Assembly: GCA_905160935.1 (NCBI GenBank)
Contig: CAJHZI010000689.1
Location: 1-64,000 of the forward strand
Source: Enchytraeus crypticus
Lineage: Eukaryota; Annelida; Clitellata; Enchytraeida; Enchytraeidae
DNA: 64,000 bases
Direction: 5' to 3'
The number at the start of each line of letters is the position of its first letter. The stretch's first letter is position 1. Below, in pieces: positions 1 through 32,692 of this stretch. A model generated the notes under the pieces. The model had not been told where the DNA came from and did not search any database. It saw nothing but the letters and a program-made list of their open reading frames with translations. Both the position numbers and the translations under genes were made by a program.

Positions 1-1176
1 CGCAGGGGCACCTGTGAGGCTCGCAAGTTTTCGCCCCTAAACGGAAACTAACAGCTACTCGAATCGCCTCATTGTCTAAAAATAGCCCACAAGAAGCAAC
101 AGGGAGAGCGTGAAGCCAGTCGCTGCTTCTTTTAGTTGATACAGCTAGGAGTCGTGCTCTGTCTACTGCATTGGACTGGGATTCTAACAGACTGTTATAA
201 ATCCGATCCACTATAGGACGGTCCCATGATTTCTGGCTACTGACTGAGGTAGCAGGTGGAGCACTGGAGGTGAGGCTTTTGGACCAAACTGACAACGCAA
301 CGTCAATGGAACTATCGGCAGAAAGGGAGCACTTATGAAGGATGGCGTCTTGCAACTGCCTCGTTCCCATCGCTGATGCCACGAGGCGGAAGGCGGATTG
401 GAAACAGGCGAATTCCCAAGACACCTTTGCTCAACCGTAAACTGCTTGCTGCCACTGCAAATCAGACAAATCTGCGTTGATAACGGCGCACAAGCATTGC
501 CTAAGAGCCTCGTCGTAGTTTAAAAGCCGCGGATTAGAGAAGCTCGGACTAGAGCGCAGAATGTGCATAAGTTTAGGTGCACTTAATGAAAAGCGAAGGA
601 TTGTCAAAGCATCATGAGCGGCTAGCGACTTCAAGCTCGATGCTGTACGTTTGAGAACCTCCAAGCGACTTGATAAACCGGTGGTAGTAGCTTCTTCTCC
701 AGAGAGTGGCGCGCCGAGTAGAGTACTATGGGATAGGTCCATTGGCACAAAGGATGACAAAACTGAGTTGCCCGGAGATTTGCAAACTGATGATATGACT
801 TCGCACTTGGTACGATTCAATTGAAGCCCAAATTCTCGGCCTCTGTCGATGATAGTCTGTACATCATTTGCAATCGACGACTCGCAACCACCAAGAATAA
901 TGTCATCTAGGTATCCCACCATGAGAGCGCTAGAGAGAGAAGTAAGGAGAGGGTGAATAGTCAAGCAAAACAGCATGGGCCCTAAGGGATCCCCTTGTTG
1001 GACTCCTTCCTGTGAGTCAATGCACCAGTCTCCGAACTTCAACCACGAAGGGCTTGAGTAAGCTAGATGGCAGAAACTATACAGCTCAGGTATCGTGTGA
1101 TGTATTTCGCTGAGCATTCGTGATCTACTCAAGCAATTAAAAGCATTACAGAAGTCTAGCTTTACCACGAAGTGAT
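1..1176 (-). mobile_element. Non-LTR retrotransposon reverse transcriptase fragment, 5'-truncated and stop-interrupted
   Basis: The minus strand encodes RT palm-domain sequence from 1168 down to 431. It includes the motif EGVQQGDPLGPMLF and the catalytic box GYLDD, a variant of the usual YADD. A TGA at 428-430 then breaks the frame, but homology continues in the same frame to the left edge: a KSWDRPIVDRIYNSLL stretch, then DWLHALPVASCGLFLDNEA and RLGAKTCEPHRCPC. That C-terminal block is familiar from R2/R4-like LINE proteins of invertebrates. The fragment begins in mid-RT directly beside a (TAA)n tract, as expected of 5' truncation on insertion. The 3' end lies off the window. It is a dead copy and no host gene. 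The exact clade is inferred. Confidence 0.9.
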
Positions 1177-1207
1177 CAGCTATTATTATTATTATTATTA
1201 TTATTAA
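1177..1207. repeat. (TTA)n microsatellite abutting the LINE 5' end
   Basis: A short run of ATT/TTA trinucleotides lies exactly at the 5' border of the LINE fragment. The same arrangement recurs at 49741-49806 and 60688-60726 (see findings). Confidence 0.9.
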
Positions 1208-1526
1208 TTAATCAATATCATAAAGAGAATCTGTTAGTTTAACGCTACCATATATGTGTAAATATTAACACATAATATTATGTGTTAATATCTGATTAAC
1301 AATTTCGATTTCGGATCAATGTACAAGACCGCGTAGTGTAAAGGAACATGGAATTTAGACAAGAATTGTGTTTAGCGTAAAAAATTTAATAACTATCTCT
1401 GTCTGTAGCCTGGTAGTCTTAGATTTTGCATGTGTCACTTTAAGGCTTGTGATGAAAATAGAATGCGCAGTTCTGTTGGAATTTTTTTTAGCAAATTAAT
1501 CTCTGCTGTCAATTAACTTAAAACTT

Positions 1527-1548
1527 GAAGCTTGATCATCATCATCAT

Positions 1549-1579
<31 letters not shown>

Positions 1580-1740
1580 TTCATCATCATCATCATCTTC
1601 AATTATATCCCAGTTTAACTAGGGTCGGGATACGAATAGACCTTCTCCAATCCTCTCTGTCCCACACCATATCATCAGCCAATCCGCTATTTTTCATGTC
1701 CTTCTTAATCAACTCATCCCACTTCAAAACAGTTAAAGCT
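1527..1740 (-). mobile_element. SINE family S3, 3' part with (GAT)n tail
   Basis: On the minus strand this reads: a decayed body, then a TATTCGTATCCCGACCCTAG block, AACTGGGAT, and a tail of GAT/ATG repeats (1527-1600 on the plus strand as ATC/ATG). The same ordered blocks occur at 13453-13675, 22835-23105 and 59227-59515. The poly-His reading of the tail is a repeat artefact. Confidence 0.75.
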
Positions 1741-2149
1741 TTACGATGCAGACTGAAGTGTGAGTAATATGACGCATTGTAATGTTTATAAAGTTAAGTT
1801 TTGCTTTAGGCACTGAGACGTTTGAAGTTCAGTGCTGGAGACCGGCTGGTCAGACTGTTAGCGGTGAACTTCGACGATTCTTTATCGGAGGAAGTCCTGA
1901 GCTAGAGGACCCGACCTATGTTACGAAGCCTTCGACATCTGAGGTTCGAATCTCAGGCAATCTCTTGTTTTGTTCTCTCCATTAAGCTTCTTGTTTATCT
2001 TTTTAATTTTTATTTTTTCAATCTCTACTCATTTCAATTTTACATTTAGAATTGCTGCACTTGGCGACACCGGTTCAAGGCAAGTTCTTCGATGTGCTGT
2101 TTATATAATTGAGTTTATTATTAGGCGCACCATCAATGGGACCTGTTCA

Positions 2150-2300
2150 CGTCAGAGCACATCTGATCAGAGGATATTAGATCAGATCAGAGTAGATCAG
2201 AACACATCTGATCAGATCACATCTGATCTGATCACATCTGATCAGAGGATGTTAGATCAGATCATATCACATCTGATCAGATCAGGTCTAATCAGATCCA
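2150..2300. repeat. GATC-rich imperfect tandem repeat
   Basis: About 150 bp made of TGATCAGATCACATC-like units with at least a dozen GATC tetramers, many inside TGATCA or AGATCT-like palindromes. The units degrade at both ends. No coding signal is credible here. Confidence 0.85.
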
Positions 2301-2882
2301 TTGCTTTGAATAAGATTTATCCAAAATGTTTGATTTCTTATTTGGCTCACTATAACCTGCTCCTTAATATGTGGAAATCAACCACATAGGCTTTGACATA
2401 TATAGGCTTTAAATTGCAAATTACCACTAATTCAACAATTTAACTTCTAAATTTATTAATTAAACTAATTTAAATTATCACTAATTCAACAAAGTGAATA
2501 ATCCAGACTAATGAGATAATCTACAACGTTTCTTACGTTAACATTATTTACCGAGCTATTACTAGATATGTTTAATACAATACGACTCTTCTTTTATTTT
2601 ATTTAAAATTAAAATTGTCTTTTAAAAATTAATATTGGATAGGGCTCGCACTTGAGTAAGTTTGGTTTCCATTCGTTGTCGTCAGGACTTGTCCGTATTC
2701 GAACAAACACCATTCTACAATCTCAGTAAGTCTCTGCTTTCACACTTTTTGAAATACAATAATAAAGGATTTCTTTGTAAATAATAGTAATAGCTATTGT
2801 CTTATTTCTAGCATTGCTACTGTCAAAATAGTGAGTAAATAATGCAGTTATTGGGCTGAACGTTTGGTATATTGACAAGTTG

Positions 2883-2972
2883 TTCGACAGCGGAGCACTA
2901 GGCACGGGGTTAAAATCCAATGCTCTCCCCGTCAATGACTTGTTATCGAACGGGAACTGACGTTACACTTAT
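2883..2972 (+). mobile_element. SINE family S1, degenerate copy
   Basis: Contains decayed versions of the S1 order: TTCGACAGCGGAGCA, GGGGTTAAAATCC (B-box region), CCCCGTCAATGACTTG and AACTGACGTTA. The A-box end is poorly preserved. Confidence 0.55.
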
Positions 2973-3196
2973 CTAGTTATCAAGTTCAGTATAATGCATC
3001 AATTGAAATATCATCATATGTATCATATCATAATATAATACCTATAAATATCAGTAAATACTGTAGTTATTAAATCAATCGATGTTTTTATTAGTCTACG
3101 TGTTTTTATCAGTTGCAAATGAATTTTATTTTTATTTTGAAGTCTTACACTCCATATTTTAATGGTTTATTACTTATAACACTGTTATCACTGTAG

Positions 3197-4941
3197 GGCG
3201 TTCCTTTATGGACAGTCTAGTAAGAAGAAAGTTGCTTCAATAGTGGACAAACTTGGATTTGCCGTTACCAGCACAAACATATTAAACGTTCTAGGTACGT
3301 CTTCTTTAGTATTATGCAACGTGTAGACTGTTGTAGTGAATAGGAGTGGATGTTGGTTTTATATTACTGCAGAAAGTATAAAAAGAAGGCAGAATTGTTC
3401 AGTCGATATGCATAGCAAAATCAATTTCTGTTACATATCATGTATTGTATGTATGCATTTTCTGTATCATCATGTATCACGTACATATCAAGTATTGTAT
3501 TAAATATGACTTACAATTTAATTGATTGAAATACAATTAGCAATCTAATAGATGAACCATGTTGGTATATATTTTAAATGAATGTTATCATTAAATTAAT
3601 TGCAAATTACTCTATTAAAATACTGTAAATTGTAAAGTTACATTTTTAAAATTGAGAGTTAAATGAAAGCTGTGCACAATACACTGCAAATGCTGATTCG
3701 ACTCGTTTAATTGATCCTGATGTTTAGTGACGAGTGAGAGAGTTAAACTGTTAAGAAATTTGTGCAATGAATCAATTATAAAATAAAATCTAGAAAATAA
3801 AGTAGCGAATTGAAGAAGTAAACGATATCATCCTATAGATGCAAAAATGTAAAAATGTAATATATTGATTATCGGTTGACAAAGATATATAGCGGCTCTG
3901 CGGCCGAACTGGCCGTTCTGCGGCTGAACTGGCCGTCCGAAAGTCGTTCCTGTCATTACAGACTATCGTTTAATAAGAAGCTATTAGATTGACTGAGAAG
4001 TGCTTTGCTATAAACGAGTTCTAGGTTACTATGGGCCGCCACGTATCCAGACGACTCACTAAATTGACTGTATTTACTGTGTTGTTTAGTGTTGTATGTT
4101 GTGTGTTGTTTGAGGTTGCGTGTTGTATGTTGTATGCTGTTGTATGATGCGTGTTGCCTGCTGTATACTGTTGTATGCTGTTATATGTTGTATGCTGTTG
4201 TATGATGTGTGTTGCATGCTGTATACTGTTGTATGTTGTATGCTGTTGTATGATGTGTGTTGCATGCTGTATACTGTTGTATGCTGTTGTATGTTGTGTG
4301 CTGTTGTATGTTGTGTGCTGTTGTATGTTATGTGCTGTTGTATGTTGTGTGTTGTTTTAGGTGCGTGTTGTATATTGTATGTTGTGAGTTGTATGCTGTG
4401 CAATGTCGGTAAGATGTTTGACCGCGGATCATTATGTGCGGGGTTAAAATTCTGGGCTCGCCCGTCACTGACATCGCTTTCGAGTGATGAAACTGACGTT
4501 AACATTAGCAGTACCAGCTGTATATTATGTTGTAAGTTGTGTGTTTTGTGAGTTGTATATTGTTGGATATAGGTTGTTTGTCGTATGTTGTTTTATGTTG
4601 TGTGTTGTATGTTGTAGATTTTGTGTTGTATGTTGTTGGTTGTGTGTTGTATGTTGTAAGTTGTGTGCTGCATGCTGTTGTGTGTTGCATGCTGTTGTGT
4701 GTTGCACGCTGTTGTGTGTTGCATGCTGTTGTATGTTGCATGCTGTTGTATGTTGCATGCTGTTGTATGTTGCATGCTGTTGTATGTTGTATGCTGTTGT
4801 GTATTGTATGCTGTTGTGTGTTGTTACTTTACAGATGCTTTTCAACGAGCCAAGCAGAGAATGGTAGAGGCTCGCAACCTGCTCAAGAGAGACTTCATAG
4901 AGACGATGAGGACTCTGGCCATAGACGAGACTGATGCCTAG
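3197..4941 (+). CDS. Unrecognised protein, last two coding exons (3' end of gene)
   Basis: Two exons join cleanly. The first is 3197-3294: acceptor CTGTAG, donor CTAG|GTACGT, its first base completing an earlier codon. It reads AFLYGQSSKKKVASIVDKLG then FAVTSTNILNVL. The second is 4835-4941 (acceptor TTACTTTACAG). It completes an Asp codon and reads AFQRAKQRMVEARNLLKRD, FIETMRTLAIDETDA, stop TAG. The join keeps frame, the sequence is charged and helix-forming, and the C-terminus is acidic, so it looks like a true protein end. I do not recognise the family. Upstream exons must exist but I could not find them in 1208-3196; they may lie beyond the left edge. The 1540-bp intron is mostly minisatellite plus one SINE. 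The gene is convergent with SPT6. Confidence 0.65.
4080..4825. repeat. Imperfect TGTTGTATG(C) minisatellite filling the intron of gene A
   Basis: Blocks such as TGCTGTTGTATGTTGTGTGC repeat for about 310 bp (4080-4393), are interrupted by an S1 SINE, and resume from about 4520 to 4825, ending only nine bases before the acceptor at 4833-4834. Cys/Val-rich and Gln/His/Thr-rich open frames here on both strands are artefacts of the repeat. Confidence 0.92.
4402..4519 (+). mobile_element. SINE family S1 inserted in the minisatellite
   Basis: Carries GATGTCGG-like A-box remnant, GACCGCGGATCA, GGGGTTAAAATTCTGGGCTC (B box), CACTGACATCGCTTTCGAG and GATGAAACTGACGTTAACAT. It splits the TGTTGTATG array in two, so it arrived after the array had formed. 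Confidence 0.85.
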
Positions 4942-4980
4942 TGTGCCGCACTGTTGTTGTCAAGTCGTACTGGAGATCAT

Positions 4981-4986
4981 ATTAAA
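4981..4986 (+). promoter_or_regulatory. Possible polyadenylation signal of gene A (ATTAAA)
   Basis: ATTAAA lies 40 nt after the TAG of gene A and before the 25-bp minisatellite. This is the first plausible signal downstream; no transcript evidence is available. Confidence 0.4.
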
Positions 4987-5039
4987 TCTATGATCATCAT
5001 GACTTAGTGATATTTGTTATCATCGTCTCCTAATGATAA

Positions 5040-5455
5040 TTGTGATCATCATCTCTTGATGAGAACTCTCCTATCATCTCTTGATGAGAACTCTCATATC
5101 ATCTCTTGATGAGAACTCTCATGTCATCTCTTGATGAGAACTCTCATATCATCTCTTGATGAAAACTCTCATATCATCTCTTGATGAGAACTCTCATATC
5201 ATCTCTTGATGAGAACTCTCATATCATCTCTTGATGAGAACTCTCATATCATCTCTTAATGAGAACTCTCATGTCATCTTAATGAGAACTCTCATGTCAT
5301 CTCTTAATGAGAACTCTCATGTCATCCCTTGATGAGAACTCTCATATCATATCTTGATGAGAACTCTCATATCATCTCTTGATGAGGACTCTCATATCAT
5401 CTCTTGATGAGAACTCTCATATCATATCTTGATGAGAACTCTCATATCATCTCTG
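5040..5455. repeat. 25-bp minisatellite, about 16 copies, each unit a small hairpin
   Basis: The unit ATCATCTCTTGATGAGAACTCTCAT repeats without spacers, with point changes (TTGATG/TTAATG, ATATC/ATGTC). The core ATGAGAACTCTCAT is an inverted repeat (6-bp arms, 2-nt loop), so the array can fold as a row of hairpins in RNA or single-stranded DNA. It starts about 100 bp after the stop of gene A. Confidence 0.95.
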
Positions 5456-8440
5456 ATTATTCACAATCGGTATTTGTAATCGTTGGGAATGATTAGACTT
5501 GACCTGATACAAACAATTGCTATAATATGTACTAATGTAGACTACGTATGATGATTAGCTATGACTGTTAAGTTGATGATGATGATTAGCCTGAACTCAT
5601 TCCCGGTCGTTCTCTTACCATTCTCTTGTTGTAAATTGAAAATTATCTCAATCTATCAGTTAATATGAATTTAACGTTCAATATTTCGCTATATGAAGAA
5701 AATCTTACATATCTAAGAAATATAGTCTTCTCCAAGTTGCGTTCAGACCACTACAGAATATACTTACGGTAAATTACATGTGTAGTAAGAGGCGATTAAG
5801 CATGCACTGTCAAAGGCAATGAAAAACCACCGGAATATCGATAGCAGTATTTTACTACTTTAAAGGCTGCTACATCACGGTTTGAGTAGTCTTTGTGATA
5901 TGACAGTTTTCTCGACCAATGGAATGCTCTTACTGAACTTCAAAGCAGATTATAAGTAAGAATATGTACCTTGAGCCTTTCTGATAGGCAGAACATTCTA
6001 TAATTGTCTCCCTTTAGGTCTCGTCTTATTTTTAATATTTGAAAATATTTTTTAATATTTTCTAACAAATGTAAAAATTTCGTAGCGAATTGTAGCGTGT
6101 TCAACCAGTAAATTGTAGCGTATTTTCTGGAATGACACTTTGAAACAAGACAACATATTGCAGCAATAGGCTTTATATTAATGTAACATCTGCAATCATT
6201 GTATATTTGCATTCACTGTAATCAATAACTAAAATTAATTAAACAAAATAATTATTGGATACTTCAATATAAGGCTTCATTGAATATATAATATTATAAC
6301 AGTGAATATTAGCATTCTAATAACACTAGTCGGCGCAATCTAAACATAAAGTAATAGTGTCCAATGAATTGCATTAACTTAAACCAGCAACAAAAATAAA
6401 CTTAAAACTTTCACTCTATTCGTTAAATAAAAAATCTTCATACCTTACATTTATATCTTCAAATCGTCATGAATGAAGTTGATGCTAAAATTATATTAGG
6501 CCGCTTTCAGTAGATTAACAAAATTAAAATGTTTTTCGCTTCAAGCATCACCAAAACGTCTGGAAAATCTTACTTTAACAATAATCCTTGTGTTTAGAAA
6601 TAATCTATCTGCGCAAAATATCCTAGTTTGGAAAATTTGCATTTATCAACAGGAATTTTACCCGTGTTGTGTCCGGGGTGCTAAAGAATAGACCAATCGT
6701 TGCCGGCACGTGTCGTAAAAGGCGACAAAGCATAAACCAAACAACCTATCCAAACCAACGTCAGAAAGGGCATTCGGTTGAAGAACGCCTAGGTTGCAAG
6801 AAATTGCTACAAAATTTTCTAATCCCGACGCTAGTTAAACAGAGATTCATGGGAAGATGACAATGATATCAACAAGAATCCATTTACAGTTCCTCTTGAA
6901 AATTCTACGAGAATTGGATTCGTTATTGCAGAGATACGATATTTTAACGCGCAGTAAAACAGTAAGGCTTGAGCACACAGTAGGGCTTTTCTATTTCCTA
7001 CAATGAGAAGCACACATGCTTATATGCTGTAAACTGCGCAGGATGTGCCTTTTAAATCTAGGGATTTGTTTACTATAATCAGTGATGAAAAAAGTTTTAA
7101 TGTTGTTCCTTACTTTTTAATCCTATTTAATGTTTTCGTTGTTGTATTTGGATTACAGTGGAAACAAGCACACACTATATTTACATTCTGGAAGCGTTTT
7201 GTATTAATACACCAAACAAAAGCTGAGAAAGACAATGAAGATTCAAATCATCCAAACTATTGATCCGAATATGCAAGTGACATATTTTAAGAAACAATAA
7301 TAATAAATTAATTCGCATCATATCTAAGAATTCTATAAATTATTGATAGGTCTGGCAGGAAGAGATTTTGCCATGATTTATATCACGAGAAAAGTTAAAC
7401 AAACACGGGATAACCTCGTCTCATAAAACCAAATGATTTCATCATATTACAATTTAAATACGATCTAAAGTCAAATGTTGAGGATTTAAAACAAACAGAT
7501 TGACCTATTTCGCATGCAAGCCATCAACCCATTTACTAATAAATCTGCGAAAATCTTTACTCATACAGTGGTAATCTAGAAAAACTTTTCTAGAACATCA
7601 GGAAAAATACTGTCATTCAATTATTAAATAAAAATGTGGTTTCCTATTGTCTTCCTCAGTTTATGCTTAGTCGCCTGACACGTGCAGTTAACGGTTGGTC
7701 TATTCTGCAATCGCCATTCCATATATAAATTGATTAAAAACTTATTAATTAAAATTAATTAGATGTGATTCATATCTTAACCACATCGCCGAAAGCCGCT
7801 CCATAGATTAAGAAATCGATTCCGTCGTAAAGGCTAATCCGTAAACATTAAACTTAATGTAGTTTAGCTTGGAATAGACACGACTACTGAAGTAGCTTCT
7901 CATTGCCTTCCTCATCTCTAGCATAGTAACCTATTATGACATGTTCAGTAACATGCTGAATTATTCTGTACATCCGAACGTATTAACTACAAGCACAGAA
8001 ATGTCCACTTTTAATTGTTTATTATAGAAATACCAACATCACAAGCATACACACGTTTCAAAGAGCAATGTACACTCAGACAGCAAAGTAAGATAAATAA
8101 AAATGTAATTCTTATTTTATGAAATACTGAAGTTTTACAATATCAATAATTACTGCCGTTAAGATAAAATTACACCAATGCGCTCTTATATCATAAATGC
8201 CACTTAATAAGCAGCCATCAACATACGCACTAGAATAGTTTCAGACACGATATTGTCAGTCAAACATCTGCTCTTCAAACAGTATAATAAATTATACATA
8301 CAACTTCTACAGCTAGACCATGCATCAGTAGCTACGCAAGGCAGTCAAACAAAGAAACCATAGCATACAGTAAACTTTGAATCAATTAATGTTTCCTGAT
8401 ACTATCAAATCCTCAGTGCATTCAGTCCTATCTATTCACT
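5456..8440. other. Intergenic region between convergent genes, no gene seen
   Basis: AT-rich sequence with short, unconvincing open frames. Recognisable pieces are an S4-type remnant around 5915-6000 (GAATATGTACCTTGAGCC and a TAGGCAG end), the S3 copy at 6660-6865, and a minus-strand S3 scrap at 7665-7715 (GTCGCCTGACACGTGCAGTT). I see nothing else. Confidence 0.7.
6660..6865 (+). mobile_element. SINE family S3, nearly complete
   Basis: Begins with the family head CCCGTGTTGTGTCCGGGG, then AAGAATAGACCAATCG, CACGTGTCGTAAAAGGCGAC, AACGTCAGAAAGGGCATTCG, GCCTAGGTTGCAAGAAATTG, AATCCCGACGCTAGTTAAAC, and a short GAAGATGACAATGAT tail. The order matches the copy at 59227-59515. Confidence 0.85.
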
Positions 8441-8443
8441 GAA

Positions 8444-8449
8444 TTTATT
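8444..8449 (-). promoter_or_regulatory. Possible polyadenylation signal of SPT6 (AATAAA)
   Basis: The minus strand reads AATAAA 42 nt after the SPT6 stop codon; two further overlapping AATAAA copies sit at 8454-8463. Position and sequence suit a short 3' UTR. Confidence 0.55.
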
Positions 8450-8490
8450 TCTATTTATTTATTTAGTCCTACACACAGTCTCTTCAACCT

Positions 8491-29664
<21,174 letters not shown>

Positions 29665-31137
29665 TGCCTAATTGCAAATTACGAATAAACAACAATAAAT
29701 AAAACATCTCAGTACCCCATCACATGAATATAACCAAATTTTAACAGATTGACATTAATAGTGTGTGCCAAATTTCAAGTCTATACTTGCAAAACATTTT
29801 TAATTAATAAAGAAAAACAAGATAAATGACTAACATTATAGAGTAATGATCATCATTTTATGACCATACATGTGATCATTATGTTTATGACCAGAACAGC
29901 ATCTTCTTTAATATCTAAAAACGTTAGTCTTAAAATTTTGAAATTTGGGGCACACACTACTAAATTCATTCTACCCCTACGGTTAAAATTGTACTACGAG
30001 GTCCGGACAGGGACGTTATCCCATGCGCTCCCGAGCATTTAATTCTTACACACTCACTTAAAGCAATTTTTAACACAAAAACTTGAACTTTACTCTAGAT
30101 TAACACAGTCAGCCTGATACTGGTATGCATAGATTACCACGCATCACATATTACAACGAGGCGATATCCAAATCATTGATTATAAAATATATTAAGTTTC
30201 CGAAACGATGCTAAACAAATAAACTCGAAAATAGATGAGGTACTATATATTCTTACTAGAAAAGTGTCGAAATATCGAATATACTAAAATATTACGCTTA
30301 TACTTACTAATACTGTTGTCAGCAAATATCCGATTATCCTACTACAGAGACACAGCACTGAAGGCAGTTCGAATAACAATGAATGTAAGAATTCGATCAG
30401 CTCCACTTATCAAATGAAACAAAGATGTCCAGTCAAGAAGAAGTAAACAAATATTATTCCAAGTTCTTCAAAAATCGTTTCTACTTGCTTCTTTACTGCG
30501 ATATTGACATTCTAAACTTCAAAAGTGAGTTTTGAATACAAATAGTTACAACTTTAGAAGATGAAACTACAAGTAATCTCAGTAGAACTGTAGAATCGTG
30601 TTTCGTCAGAATTTAAATTACTTAAGCTACTGGACATTATGATTTCATATCAATTACGTAAATTGCTTCTGAGAACATAACATAACTACAATAAAGTAAA
30701 GTAAACACGCATGACCAACTATGTTGATATCTATCACTTTTAAAACCACATTTTTAATCTGTTAGGCAATTTAGACCATTTTCCGTATAACCAGTCCCGT
30801 GAAAGTTCGAGATTTTACTCTCAGATCAGCGCGGCCGGGATTCGAACCCACGAGGGTTCAAGTCACCGCAGGATTTGTCATTTAAAACTTCATGACGTTA
30901 CCCCTACGCTATTTAGACATTCTATTAATTAGAGCGCTACAATCATCAATGACAACTATTGAGACAAAATTAAGCCAGCGAGCAAAAAGAAGGTCAATAA
31001 TTACCACTTTTTTAGAATTTCTAAGTACTTACATCTGTAGAAATATTTATATAATTCGAAATTACTCACTTATATCACTAATTATTTAGATATTAGTGAC
31101 CAATAAATACGAATACGCTATGTATACATGCTATAAA
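29665..31137. other. 5' flank of SPT6 and start of the 23.7-kb gene-poor interval
   Basis: The SPT6 promoter should lie here. I see no TATA box, no CpG-dense stretch and no other clear core element by eye. The S2 SINE at 30698-30915 and an F5 fragment at 30940-31000 are the only recognisable pieces. Confidence 0.5.
30698..30915 (-). mobile_element. SINE family S2
   Basis: Minus strand: AAATAGCGTAGGGGTAACG, TCATGAAGTTTTAAATGACA, GGGTTCGAATCCCGGCCGCG (B box), CTGATCTGAGAGTAAAATCT, GATAGATATCAACATAGTTG. The A-box TAGCGTAGG and B box are both intact. Confidence 0.92.
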
Positions 31138-31140
31138 TAT

Positions 31141-31163
31141 AGCCCCCCCCCCCCTTACATTCG

Positions 31164-31231
<68 letters not shown>
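31141..31231. repeat. Poly-C followed by (TA)n
   Basis: A run of about 13 C residues, a short unique bridge, then roughly 65 bp of TA repeats with a GATA interruption. The run borders an S4 element. Confidence 0.93.
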
Positions 31232-31237
31232 GATATA

Positions 31238-31612
31238 TATTCCCCGTGTTGTGCTCGGGTATGGTTGGACCACTGCAGAATAGGGCAACCGCAAACAACC
31301 TGCTGCATGTGCGTAAGAGGCGATTGAGGCAGGAACTGAGGATGGTTAGAGGGGACCCACCTTACCATGAAATATTTTCCCCCTAGGATTAAATGGCAAT
31401 TAATCCATCTAACTGAGGAAGGCAAAGGGAAACCACCTCGGACTCCATACGTTTCCCAAGCTATCAGCTACATAAGGAATGGATAAGGTATATACTTTAT
31501 GAAGGGACTAACTTGTCGATCTAAGTAATGCCTTTATGGAGCGAGAAAACAGAATTTGAGTATGAATTTGTACCTTGAACCTGCAACTTGGCAGTGCACT
31601 GAAGAAGATATG
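31238..31612 (+). mobile_element. SINE-like family S4, near full length
   Basis: Head CCCCGTGTTGTGCTCGGG, GTTGGACCACTGCAGAATAG, GCAACCGCAAACAACCTGCT, GTAAGAGGCGATTGAGGCAG. Body TTAAATGGCAATTAATCC, GAAACCACCTCGGACTCC, CCAAGCTATCAGCTAC. End GTACCTTGAACCTGCAACTT, GGCAGTGCACTGAAG. The copy at 52313-52680 is colinear throughout. The head resembles S3 and the end resembles the LINE-L tail. Confidence 0.88.
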
Positions 31613-31909
31613 CTATTGGCCAAGGAGGAAACGGTCAGTTACAAACTTGCAGAATAACTATATCTGACTGGTCACTTATCAGAAAGATTACATGATGTAT
31701 TAATAAGGTGCAGCCTTTTGTGCGGGGATAATTAATTAATTAACTGTTGACAGTGGGGGACAGTTATTTAATTGGTTATAATTAATGTAATTTAATTATA
31801 TGTAATTAAAATTACTAATTACAAATTTAATTTAATTTTTATTCAATTACAATTTTAATTTAATTTAATTGTGATTTAAATTTGATGTAATTTTGTCATT
31901 TAAAATTAC

Positions 31910-32295
31910 CCAGATAGCATGTAAACGTTACCTTAACGTTAGTATTTGGTTTGACACGTTAGATATAGGTTTACCAAGACAAACCGTTTGCTGGAAAACG
32001 TTAATATAACATTATACTAACGTTTGAATAGTTTGCAAAATTATTCTGCAATATTCGCGTTAAATTCAAACGTTTCAGGAGCGTTTGACTGCTAACCTTC
32101 TGCTAACGAGTTTACTGAACAACATTAATGTAACGTTATATAAACGTTTGATTGGTTTGCGAGATTATTCTTGAATATTTACGCGCTATTTTCAAAAGTT
32201 TCAAGAACGTTTGCCTGCTAACCTTCTGCAAACGTACTGGCAGTATCGCTCGCTTCTGTAAACCGTGAAACGTTACCGAAACGTTTGCTTCGTTA
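31910..32295 (+). mobile_element. AACGTT-rich terminal block of a probable DNA transposon
   Basis: Starts near ACCCAGATAGCATGTAAACG and holds many AACGTT/AACGTTT motifs in a loose period (for example CTGGAAAACGTTAATATAAC and TGCTAACGAGTTTACTGAAC). A second AACGTT-rich block at 34535-34665 ends in CGTTTGATTGTTGACTGGAT. Opposed, they suggest ends of one element enclosing about 2.2 kb. The class is not determined. Confidence 0.55.
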
Positions 32296-32387
32296 TCACC
32301 GGCCTAGCTATTTGTTGGACGTGTGCTTTGTACCTGGAACCCACATATTTAAAATGTTGGCGCAATTTTTGAATGCATGCCGATTAC

Positions 32388-32692
32388 ACACACACATACA
32401 TACATGCATACATACATACATACATACATGCATGCATACATACATACATACATACATACATACATACATACATACATACATACATACATACATACATACA
32501 TACATACATACATACATACATACATACATGCACATACATACATACATACATACATACATACATACATACATACATACATACATACATACATACATACTAC
32601 ATACATACATACATACATACATACATACATACATACATACATACATACATACATACATACATACATACATACATACATACATACATACATAC
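32388..32692. repeat. (TACA)n microsatellite, about 300 bp
   Basis: CATA/TACA tetranucleotides run for about 300 bp with a few GCA and CTA interruptions. The tetranucleotide forces open frames in several phases (Ile-His-Thr-Tyr and Met-Tyr-Val-Cys patterns), none of which is a gene. Confidence 0.98.

Noticed and set aside
4086-4941. Many overlapping Cys/Val-rich or Gln/His-rich open frames
   Set aside because: Artefacts of the TGTTGTATG minisatellite. Only the final exon from 4835 is supported, by its acceptor and the in-frame join.
7045-7263. 72-residue open frame with a hydrophobic middle
   Set aside because: No splice context, no homology I recognise, and the length is what chance allows in AT-rich DNA.
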